Shown: positions 29,908 through 34,912 of the stretch, one piece after another
Position numbering within the stretch: the stretch's first letter is position 1
Layout of the letters: each line of letters opens with the position of its first letter
NCBI GenBank assembly: GCA_903893795.1
Contig: CAITNO010000132.1
Location: 1 to 34,912, forward strand
Source: Candidatus Hydrogenedentota bacterium
Lineage (GTDB): Bacteria > Hydrogenedentota > Hydrogenedentia > Hydrogenedentales > CAITNO01
Length of the DNA: 34,912 nt
Reading direction: 5' to 3'
Notes under the pieces: generated by a model
What the model saw: only the letters and a program-made list of their open reading frames with translations
The model's database searches: none
Told to the model about the DNA's origin: nothing
Translations under genes and position numbers: made by a program

Positions 29908-30956
29908 AGTACGGCAGAAAAATGCTGGAGTCGGTGTCCGGATACGTGCCCGGCGAGCAGCCGTCCGACCTCAATGTCATCAAGCTCAACACTAACGAGA
30001 ATCCCTATCCGCCGTCGCCCCGCGTGCTGGATGCCCTGCGCGCCCTCGGTTCCGAGGCCTTGCGCCGCTATCCCGACCCGTCGGCCTCCGATTTTCGCGC
30101 CGAATGCGCGAAACGCTACGGACTGCCTGGCACGGACTGGATCATCGCCGGCAACGGCATGGATGAACTACTGTCACTCGTCATCCGCACCTTTGTCGAC
30201 CCGGAGGAAAAGGTGCTGGCGCCGTACCCGACCTATTCGCTCTATGAAGTGCTGTGCAAGCTGCATGGCTGCGAAATGATTTCTGTCGACTTGAACGACC
30301 AGTTCCAGTTGACAGAGGCGTTCTATCAGACACCGGCCAAATTGTGCCTGCTTGCCCGGCCCAACGCGCCCAGCGGGGTGAACGTGCCCCGCGCCGACGT
30401 GGAAAGGCTCTGCCAGAGTTTCCCGGGCATTGTGGTGATTGACGAGGCCTATGTCGATTTTGGCGAGGACCACTGTATGGATTTTCCCGCGCGATTTGAA
30501 AACGCCGTGGTCATGCGCACCTTCTCCAAATCCTTCAGCCTGGCCGGCATGCGCATCGGCATTGCCGTCGCCCGGCCGGAAATCATCGCTGAATTCATGA
30601 AGGTGAAGGACTCCTACAACATGAGCGCCTTCAATGAGGCGGCCGCCTTGGCCGCCGTCCTGGACTATGGCCACATGCGCGACAACGTCGAGCGGGTGCG
30701 CGCCACGCGCGCCCAATTGCACGACGCGCTGACCCTGCTGGGTTTTGACATACCTGAATCACAGAGCAATTTCCTGCTGGCGCGCTGGAACGGCACACCC
30801 ACGGCGCGGGGGATCTTTGAGGCGCTTCGCGATCGGGGCATCTTCGTCCGCTACTTCGCGCTCCGAGGCCTGGAAAACGCGCTGCGAATCACTGTTGGCA
30901 CCGACGAGCAGTGCGGTGCGCTGGTGCGGGCGCTCGGCGAAATCATCGGGGGGTGA
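29904..30956 (+). CDS. hisC: Histidinol-phosphate aminotransferase
   Basis: A 350-residue class II aminotransferase (PLP) making histidinol phosphate from imidazole-acetol phosphate. Fold-type I features are NTNENPYPP near the start, PLP-contact Asp180 and Tyr183 (VIDEAYVDF), and the Schiff-base Lys209 (TFSKSFSLAGMRIG). It overlaps hisD by four bases and is followed after five bases by the HAD phosphatase. The order hisD-hisC matches many his operons; hisB is not present here. Confidence 0.95.
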   Translation: MKYGRKMLESVSGYVPGEQPSDLNVIKLNTNENPYPPSPRVLDALRALGSEALRRYPDPSASDFRAECAKRYGLPGTDWIIAGNGMDELLSLVIRTFVDPEEKVLAPYPTYSLYEVLCKLHGCEMISVDLNDQFQLTEAFYQTPAKLCLLARPNAPSGVNVPRADVERLCQSFPGIVVIDEAYVDFGEDHCMDFPARFENAVVMRTFSKSFSLAGMRIGIAVARPEIIAEFMKVKDSYNMSAFNEAAALAAVLDYGHMRDNVERVRATRAQLHDALTLLGFDIPESQSNFLLARWNGTPTARGIFEALRDRGIFVRYFALRGLENALRITVGTDEQCGALVRALGEIIGG

Positions 30957-30961
30957 GTTTC

Positions 30962-31630
30962 ATGCCCCTGCTGGAACACTTGATGCTGAAGTTTCGGCGC
31001 CGTGGCGCGGGACCAGTGTTGCTGTTTGATTTTGACGGCGTAGTGGCGGACAGTTTGGATGCCTATTTTGAGGCCTTCACCGGTGTGTGCACCGAGATGG
31101 GCTTCGACCGCATCAACTCGAAGGAGTCGCTGCTCGCCCTCTTTGACGGCAATGTTTTCATACAGCTCGTGCGGGCCGGTTTTCCCGTCAGCCGCCTGCG
31201 CGAAATGGCCGTCCGTTTTGCCCCGCGCATCCGGGCTGTGGCCGAAACAGTCACACCCTTCCCCGGCATGCCCGAGACGATCTCCCGGCTGGCCGCACGC
31301 GACCCGCTGTACATCATCACCTCCAACGACACCGCCGTGGTTCGGGGATTTCTGGACCGCTACGGCATCACGGGGGTGCGCGACGTAATCGGTTCCGACA
31401 TTGAACCGAGCAAGGTCAAGAAGATTCGCGCAGCGCGCAGGCGTGAGCCGCGCCGAACGCCCTACTACATCGGCGACACCCGCGGCGACATGATCGAAGC
31501 CCGCCGCGCCCGTTCCCTGCCCGTTGCCGTCACCTGGGGTTGGCACGCCGAGTCCCGTCTGCTCACCGGCAAGCCCGCCCACGTGGTCCACACGCCGGAA
31601 GAACTCGAAGAACTTTTCCCCTGCACGTAG
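30962..31630 (+). CDS. HAD-superfamily phosphatase (Gph-like)
   Basis: A 222-residue phosphatase. Motif I is LLFDFDGVVADS (nucleophile Asp23 and Asp25), motif II is IITSND, motif III Lys lies in PSKVKKIRA, and motif IV is YIGDTRGDM. A helical cap sits between motifs I and II. ATG 30962 follows GGGGGG by about seven bases and is five bases after the hisC stop. The enzyme has no zinc-binding Cys set of the HisB-type phosphatase. I infer it may be the missing histidinol-phosphate phosphatase of the cluster, or a phosphoglycolate phosphatase. Its annotation by family is sure, its substrate is not. Confidence 0.85.
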   Translation: MPLLEHLMLKFRRRGAGPVLLFDFDGVVADSLDAYFEAFTGVCTEMGFDRINSKESLLALFDGNVFIQLVRAGFPVSRLREMAVRFAPRIRAVAETVTPFPGMPETISRLAARDPLYIITSNDTAVVRGFLDRYGITGVRDVIGSDIEPSKVKKIRAARRREPRRTPYYIGDTRGDMIEARRARSLPVAVTWGWHAESRLLTGKPAHVVHTPEELEELFPCT

Positions 31631-31667
31631 GGTGCCCGGAGTGGCGCAAAGCGCCACGGAGCGCACC
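31631..31667. terminator. Nested hairpin between convergent genes
   Basis: GTGGCGC-aaa-GCGCCAC (31641-31657) lies inside an outer GGTGC/GCACC pair (31631-31635, 31663-31667), directly after the phosphatase stop and before the radical SAM gene stop. There is no T-tract; it may stop both strands. Confidence 0.45.
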
Positions 31668-31674
31668 GTCCTAA

Positions 31675-32649
31675 CTACCTGTCCCGAAACGGCTCCTGCC
31701 GCTCAAAATTCGGCAGGAACACGGACTGGCTCTCCATCTCCTGAGTCAGCACCTGTTCAAACCCCAATGCGTCGGCGAATTTGATTACGTCCGCGTATTC
31801 CTTGGGCTTGAGCGCCCGGTTAATCTCTGGACATTCAGCGGCGCGATACTGCGGCGAATACTGGCTCATCAAACTCAGCGTCACTCCGGTCATCTCCTGG
31901 TCCTTCAGCCACAGCAGAAACTCAAAGGTGCCCGACTGGTTGTCGGGCAGCACCAAGTGCCGGATGACCACCCCGCGACGCGCAATGTTCCCCTCCAGGG
32001 CCAACGGCCCTGCCTGTTTCCACATTGCCCGGACCGCCGCCTGCGCCACTTCGGGATAATCGGCCGCCCGGCTGTATCGGGCCGCCGGGGCCGATTCCAT
32101 GTACTTCACATCCGGCAGCCAAACGTCCACAATGCCGTCCAGCAATTCCACCAGTTCCACCGCATCATACCCGTTGGTGTTGTATACCACCGGCAGTTGC
32201 AGGCCCTGACCATAGGCCCGGCCCAGGGCCTGGACAATGGGATAAATGTACTGCGTGGGGGTGACCAGATTAATGTTTTCGGCGCCCTGCGCCTGCAGGT
32301 CTAGAAAAATCCGGGCCAGGTCCTCGAAGTGTCCCATGTGACCCTCGCCCTCATGGCTGATCTGCCAGTTCTGGCAGAACAGACAGCGTAAATTGCAGTG
32401 CGAAAAGAATACCGTGCCCGAGCCGCCCCGGCCCACCAGCATCGGTTCCTCGCCGAAATGCAGCACCGCCGCCGACCAGCGCGCATGGTCGCCGTCTTCC
32501 CCATGGGCACGGCAATAGCCCACCGCCGCCGACCTGCGGTCAGCCCCACAGGCCCGTCCGCACACCCGGCAGGAGGCAACGAGTGCGCGCGTTGCGGGCA
32601 GTACCGCATGCACCCGCCCAGCTTTTTCCTTTGCATCAACCCGCGCCAT
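31675..32649 (-). CDS. Radical SAM protein, PflX-like
   Basis: A 324-residue iron-sulfur enzyme of the uncharacterised PflX type (COG1313), related to pyruvate formate-lyase activating enzyme. The 4Fe-4S/SAM motif is CNLRCLFC (Cys85, Cys89, Cys92). An N-terminal Cys set (Cys27, Cys30, Cys34 and Cys46, pattern CxxC-x3-C then GYC) may hold zinc or a second cluster. The H-GEEP and GSGTVFF segments are typical. GTG 32655 and ATG 32649 are both possible; GGAG is five bases before the ATG. No glycyl-radical enzyme is in the window, so the substrate is unknown. It is divergent from the zinc-ribbon gene. Confidence 0.85.
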   Translation of the reverse strand: MARVDAKEKAGRVHAVLPATRALVASCRVCGRACGADRRSAAVGYCRAHGEDGDHARWSAAVLHFGEEPMLVGRGGSGTVFFSHCNLRCLFCQNWQISHEGEGHMGHFEDLARIFLDLQAQGAENINLVTPTQYIYPIVQALGRAYGQGLQLPVVYNTNGYDAVELVELLDGIVDVWLPDVKYMESAPAARYSRAADYPEVAQAAVRAMWKQAGPLALEGNIARRGVVIRHLVLPDNQSGTFEFLLWLKDQEMTGVTLSLMSQYSPQYRAAECPEINRALKPKEYADVIKFADALGFEQVLTQEMESQSVFLPNFERQEPFRDR

Positions 32650-32827
32650 CGCCACTCCATCCGCGCGTACCGCGCTGTGAATGCGATATTGTAACGCACC
32701 CGGCCAGCCAACTGTATACGGGAGAAGGACAGACCGGGTATGAGGTTCGTCTCACGGATATACTTCCGGTTACAATTGAATACTCGACACGACGGTTGGT
32801 CGGTTTGACAGCGTGGATGAGCAGCGT

Positions 32828-32841
32828 GCCCGGGCCCGGGC
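32828..32841. repeat. GC palindrome upstream of the zinc-ribbon gene
   Basis: GCCCGGGCCCGGGC is a perfect 14-base palindrome, 27 bases before ATG 32868, in the 212-base divergent gap 32656-32867. It may be an operator or chance in GC-rich DNA. No clear -10/-35 pair lies at a suitable distance; a TACAAT at about 32771-32776 is the nearest -10-like box. Confidence 0.3.
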
Positions 32842-32867
32842 AAGCGACAGAGAATGGACGGAGTGTC

Positions 32868-33227
32868 ATGCCTTCAAAGAACTGCCACAAATGCCACACG
32901 GAGTGGGAGCCCGGCGAAAGGCTCCATCCAGCCTTCAAGGAAACCTGCATCAAGTGCAACGCCTATCTGCACTGCTGTAAGAACTGCAAATTCCGCCGCC
33001 CCTCCATGCACAACCAGTGCTACATCCCCAATACCGAATGGGTGGGCGACCGGGCCGGGGCCAATTTCTGCGAAGAATTCGAGTTCGTCATGACTGACCC
33101 GACGACCGGGGAAGCGGTTCCTGCCAAAGAGGGCGCGCGCGAGGCCTTGGACGCCCTCTTCGGAAAAGCCGGAATCCCCGACGATGAAGAGCGTCCTTCC
33201 GCTTTTGATGACTTGTTCAAAGTCTGA
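32868..33227 (+). CDS. Small Cys-rich (zinc-ribbon-like) protein, unknown
   Basis: A 119-residue protein starting MPSKNCHKCHTEW. It has nine Cys: a CxxC pair (6, 9), a CxxC pair (27, 30), then CCxxC (36, 37, 40), and later single Cys within HNQCYIPNTEWVGD and ANFCEEFEF. This looks like two small zinc sites. The second half is acidic, with FGKAGIPDDEE and a C-terminal FDDLF. I recall similar proteins as unnamed genes in PVC-type genomes; no function is known. GGAG is four bases before the ATG. Cytoplasmic. Followed by another zinc-ribbon protein gene. Confidence 0.75.
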   Translation: MPSKNCHKCHTEWEPGERLHPAFKETCIKCNAYLHCCKNCKFRRPSMHNQCYIPNTEWVGDRAGANFCEEFEFVMTDPTTGEAVPAKEGAREALDALFGKAGIPDDEERPSAFDDLFKV

Positions 33228-33341
33228 TTTCCTTCTTCGGAATCATTCCTGAAGTCGGAATATCCCCCCATCTTGTCCTGTTCCTAAATACAAGGCATTC
33301 GGAGACAAAGAAACCCGAAAACCTCGGAAACTTGGGAGCAG

Positions 33342-33370
33342 TTGCCAGTTTCGCATTTGAGTGCTACAAT
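33342..33370 (+). promoter_or_regulatory. Sigma-70 promoter of the zinc-ribbon protein gene at 33408
   Basis: TTGCCA (33342-33347), 17-base spacer, TACAAT (33365-33370). It lies 37 bases upstream of ATG 33408. Confidence 0.6.
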
Positions 33371-33407
33371 TTAATTGACGTTCGAGGCAACTTTAGGGAA
33401 GCAGGCC

Positions 33408-33905
33408 ATGTTATCGCTTATCGAAATCAAATGTCCGCATTGCGGCGCGCACGGACAAGTTATGTTGCCGCCAGTAGGGGCCATCATTGTAGGCCCTTGC
33501 CCGGAATGCCATAATATGGTGGTTATTTTCGCGGGAAAGGCATTGCCGCTGGACAATGACATCATTCTAAACGGAAATGCCGTTGCCCGCCGCGACCATA
33601 TCATGCAGGTCCTGGTGGCCTTTCTCGAAGAGCGTATTGGCAAGCTCGTGGCCGCTGAAGACAGGCCGGGCGGCGAACCGCCCGCGGGTCCGATTGGAAA
33701 TGCCTCCTCGCCGGACGAAGCGGAGCCTGCCGAAGAACCGGTGGTGGCCCGCAGTGAGGCCGAAGCGGAGGCAGACGCTCCCAAGATCAATCCCTACGGT
33801 AATCGTACCACCGCGCCGATTTCGAAGTCGGAGGTGGATTCGTTCGTGAACGTCGAATTGCAGCTTATAGACGATAGAGACTATTTCAAAGCTGTGTTTG
33901 AGTAG
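33408..33905 (+). CDS. Zinc-ribbon protein with acidic linker, unknown
   Basis: A 165-residue protein starting MLSLIEIKCPHCGAHG. An N-terminal ribbon is formed by CPHC and CPEC (Cys9, Cys12, Cys31, Cys34). A hydrophobic/basic stretch RDHIMQVLVAFLEERI (about 62-77) may be a helix. The middle (about 85-125) is an Ala/Glu/Pro-rich linker, likely disordered. The last 35 residues (SKSEVDSFVNVELQLIDD) are a short conserved-looking segment. ATG 33408 follows AGGGA by eight bases and a clear promoter. Protein-protein or nucleic-acid adaptor is a guess; no named family. Confidence 0.75.
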   Translation: MLSLIEIKCPHCGAHGQVMLPPVGAIIVGPCPECHNMVVIFAGKALPLDNDIILNGNAVARRDHIMQVLVAFLEERIGKLVAAEDRPGGEPPAGPIGNASSPDEAEPAEEPVVARSEAEAEADAPKINPYGNRTTAPISKSEVDSFVNVELQLIDDRDYFKAVFE

Positions 33906-33928
33906 ATGAGCCAGTTTGTTTGACCCCC

Positions 33929-33972
33929 GTGCCGGCGCGGCCAATAACGGAAGCGCCGGCACAATTCTTTTT
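33929..33972 (+). terminator. Rho-independent terminator after the zinc-ribbon protein gene
   Basis: GTGCCGGCG (33929-33937) and CGCCGGCAC (33954-33962) form a perfect 9-bp stem with a 16-base loop, followed by AATTCTTTTT. It is 24 bases after the stop at 33905. Confidence 0.85.
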
Positions 33973-34054
33973 GGGTCTTCACACATACCAAAGTGAGCAT
34001 TCCACAGCGTAGGGCAGACATTCCTGTCTGCCTTCTTCTCTCCCAACCCAATCC

Positions 34055-34711
34055 CTACTTTGCCGCCGTCTGCGGGGTGTCAATCTGCACACCCACCTCC
34101 CAATAATCGCGGTCGCGCCGGGGACCGATTCTGACGCTATACGTTAGGGAGCATCGGTGTGGGTGGACCTTGCAGACAATGGGAGCGCCGGTCATGGGAC
34201 AGTGCATATCACGGAGCAATTCTTCCATGAAGTCCGGCTTCTTGAAGAGTCCGTTTTCATCCCGGCCTTTTAACATCACCGCAATGGCCGCCCGGGCCAT
34301 GCGGATGCAGGCCGTATTTGTATAGAGCGTGGCCGGCGCGCCGGTCCACTCGCTCCGCGCTGTTTCCCAGCAGAGTCCGTTATAGCGGGGCGCAAGGTGC
34401 CTGCCGAGGACGCCGGTCCCGTCGGCCGCTTCGGCGATATGGGTCCAAGCCTGTCGATAGTGGTCGGGGTTGTCCGACCGGAGGATCTTGAGGAGGCTGG
34501 AAAGATAGGACGCGGCAAGAGCGCGATCGCGGGCGGCAAAGCCTCCGGCCCGATAGAGAGTGTCGGCATATTCAGGGTAATAGGAGCCCCCGTTGAGCAT
34601 TTCCCTTGAGATATACCGGGGGTAGACCCCCCAATACATCAAGTACTGCTGGGAGCACATCGAGGAGGACGCCAGTGCCAGCAGGGATTCAAAGGGCGCC
34701 ATGGGCCGCAA
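34055..34711 (-). CDS. Hypothetical protein, probably 5'-truncated by IS insertion
   Basis: About 218 residues read from TTG 34711 (or ATG 34702). The frame remains open upstream to 34738 and then runs into the IS left end, where it meets a stop after three codons. No Shine-Dalgarno or promoter stands before any candidate start. The translated lead ELNGRLAALRPMAPFE looks like protein interior. So the gene was probably longer and lost its 5' end when the element inserted at TA 34739. The remaining chain has a helical region (SYLSSLLKILRS, AWTHIAEAADG), Cys/His residues near the end (HCPMTGAP, HPHRCSLTY) and closes with an acidic beta-like tail. I do not recognise a family. Confidence 0.55.
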   Translation of the reverse strand: MRPMAPFESLLALASSSMCSQQYLMYWGVYPRYISREMLNGGSYYPEYADTLYRAGGFAARDRALAASYLSSLLKILRSDNPDHYRQAWTHIAEAADGTGVLGRHLAPRYNGLCWETARSEWTGAPATLYTNTACIRMARAAIAVMLKGRDENGLFKKPDFMEELLRDMHCPMTGAPIVCKVHPHRCSLTYSVRIGPRRDRDYWEVGVQIDTPQTAAK

Positions 34712-34738
34712 CGCGGCAAGACGCCCATTCAGTTCGGT

Positions 34739-34766
34739 TAGAGCATGTTAATGTATGATGCCTACG
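34739..34766 (+). repeat. Left terminal inverted repeat of IS630-like element
   Basis: Begins TAGAGCATGTTAA and matches the inverse of 136-163 at 22 of 28 positions. The outer TA is the likely target duplication. It is 16 bases upstream of the transposase start. Confidence 0.8.
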
Positions 34767-34782
34767 ATGCTATACTGCGCAC

Positions 34783-34912
34783 ATGAGAGCAACTTCCATA
34801 GACCTTCGCAAGCGCATCGTGGCCGCGCGCATCGAGGACGGCCAATCCATGGGGCAGATAGCCGAGCACTTCCGGATTCCCAAAGGCACGGTGCAGAACA
34901 TTCTTGAGCGGT
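34783..34912 (+). CDS. IS630-family transposase, N-terminal fragment (3' end outside window)
   Basis: Forty-three codons from ATG 34783 to the window edge. The peptide contains SIDLRKRIVAARIEDGQS and then the helix-turn-helix QIAEHFRIPKGTVQNIL, the usual IS630 N-terminal DNA-binding region. It has the same orientation as the fragment at 2-154, and matching terminal repeats indicate the same element type. Neither copy is complete in the window, so whether they are active cannot be judged. Confidence 0.85.
   Translation, partial: MRATSIDLRKRIVAARIEDGQSMGQIAEHFRIPKGTVQNILER

Noticed and set aside
31741..31780. tRNA T-loop-like sequence
   Set aside because: A GGTTTGAACAGG-like string lies inside the radical SAM coding region, with no acceptor or anticodon stems.
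1..34912. Composite transposon carrying a new system
   Set aside because: The enclosed genes include essential housekeeping functions (murA, secG, tpiA, hisDC) with ordinary chromosomal layout, so movement as one unit is unlikely.

Overview
The window reads as about 35 kb of chromosome from a GC-rich, diderm (Gram-negative type) heterotrophic bacterium. Clues are a Tat-exported Gfo/Idh/MocA oxidoreductase, periplasmic sugar-transport proteins, a pseudopilin with a C-terminal His...Asp-Gly motif, an Ala/Pro-tailed SecG and a paired zinc-ribbon gene set. This combination is typical of the PVC group and relatives (Planctomycetes, Lentisphaerae, Verrucomicrobia, Candidatus Hydrogenedentes). That placement is inference; no rRNA gene is present to settle it.

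Both edges lie inside an IS630-family insertion sequence. Bases 2-163 are the 3' end of a transposase gene plus the right terminal repeat. Bases 34739-34912 are the left terminal repeat plus the first 43 codons of a transposase in the same orientation. The terminal repeats match at 22 of 28 positions and start with TA. The right-hand copy abuts, and probably truncates, the last gene (34055-34711). The core genes in between suggest assembly breaks at a repeat rather than a composite transposon.

Layout, left to right. (1) 234-806: membrane protein; 987-2351 (-): an NtrC-like regulator whose ATPase centre and sigma-54 contact loop are destroyed. (2) 2564-5901 (-): Tat-exported oxidoreductase followed by an exported HEAT-repeat protein. 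(3) 6055-6420: small membrane protein, then a three-hairpin intergenic element. (4) 6573-9261: folate divergon (fused pabB-pabC facing a His-rich mini-protein and 5-formyltetrahydrofolate cyclo-ligase). (5) 9248-10045 (-): inositol-monophosphatase-family enzyme. (6) 10198-15621 (-): ABC sugar importer operon (ATPase, polysaccharide deacetylase, binding protein, two permeases) with a clear promoter and a palindromic candidate operator at its start; a 91-bp inverted-repeat element sits inside it. (7) 15779-16051 (-): acyl-CoA-binding protein. (8) 16411-18967: pseudopilin flanked by two LTxxQ-like envelope proteins. (9) 19185-21116: Nramp transporter fused to a universal-stress domain. (10) 21166-25307 (-): DUF3592-like membrane protein; enolase-superfamily enzyme with its FadR-type regulator. 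(11) 25700-31630: core block tpiA-secG, murA, hisD-hisC-HAD phosphatase. (12) 31675-34711: PflX-like radical SAM protein, two zinc-ribbon proteins, and the truncated end gene.

The most unusual items are the dead AAA+ regulator, the Nramp-USP fusion, the promoter/operator arrangement of the sugar operon, the three-hairpin element, and the IS630 copies at both edges. I found no CRISPR array, phage, tRNA or rRNA, and no clearly new multi-gene defence system.
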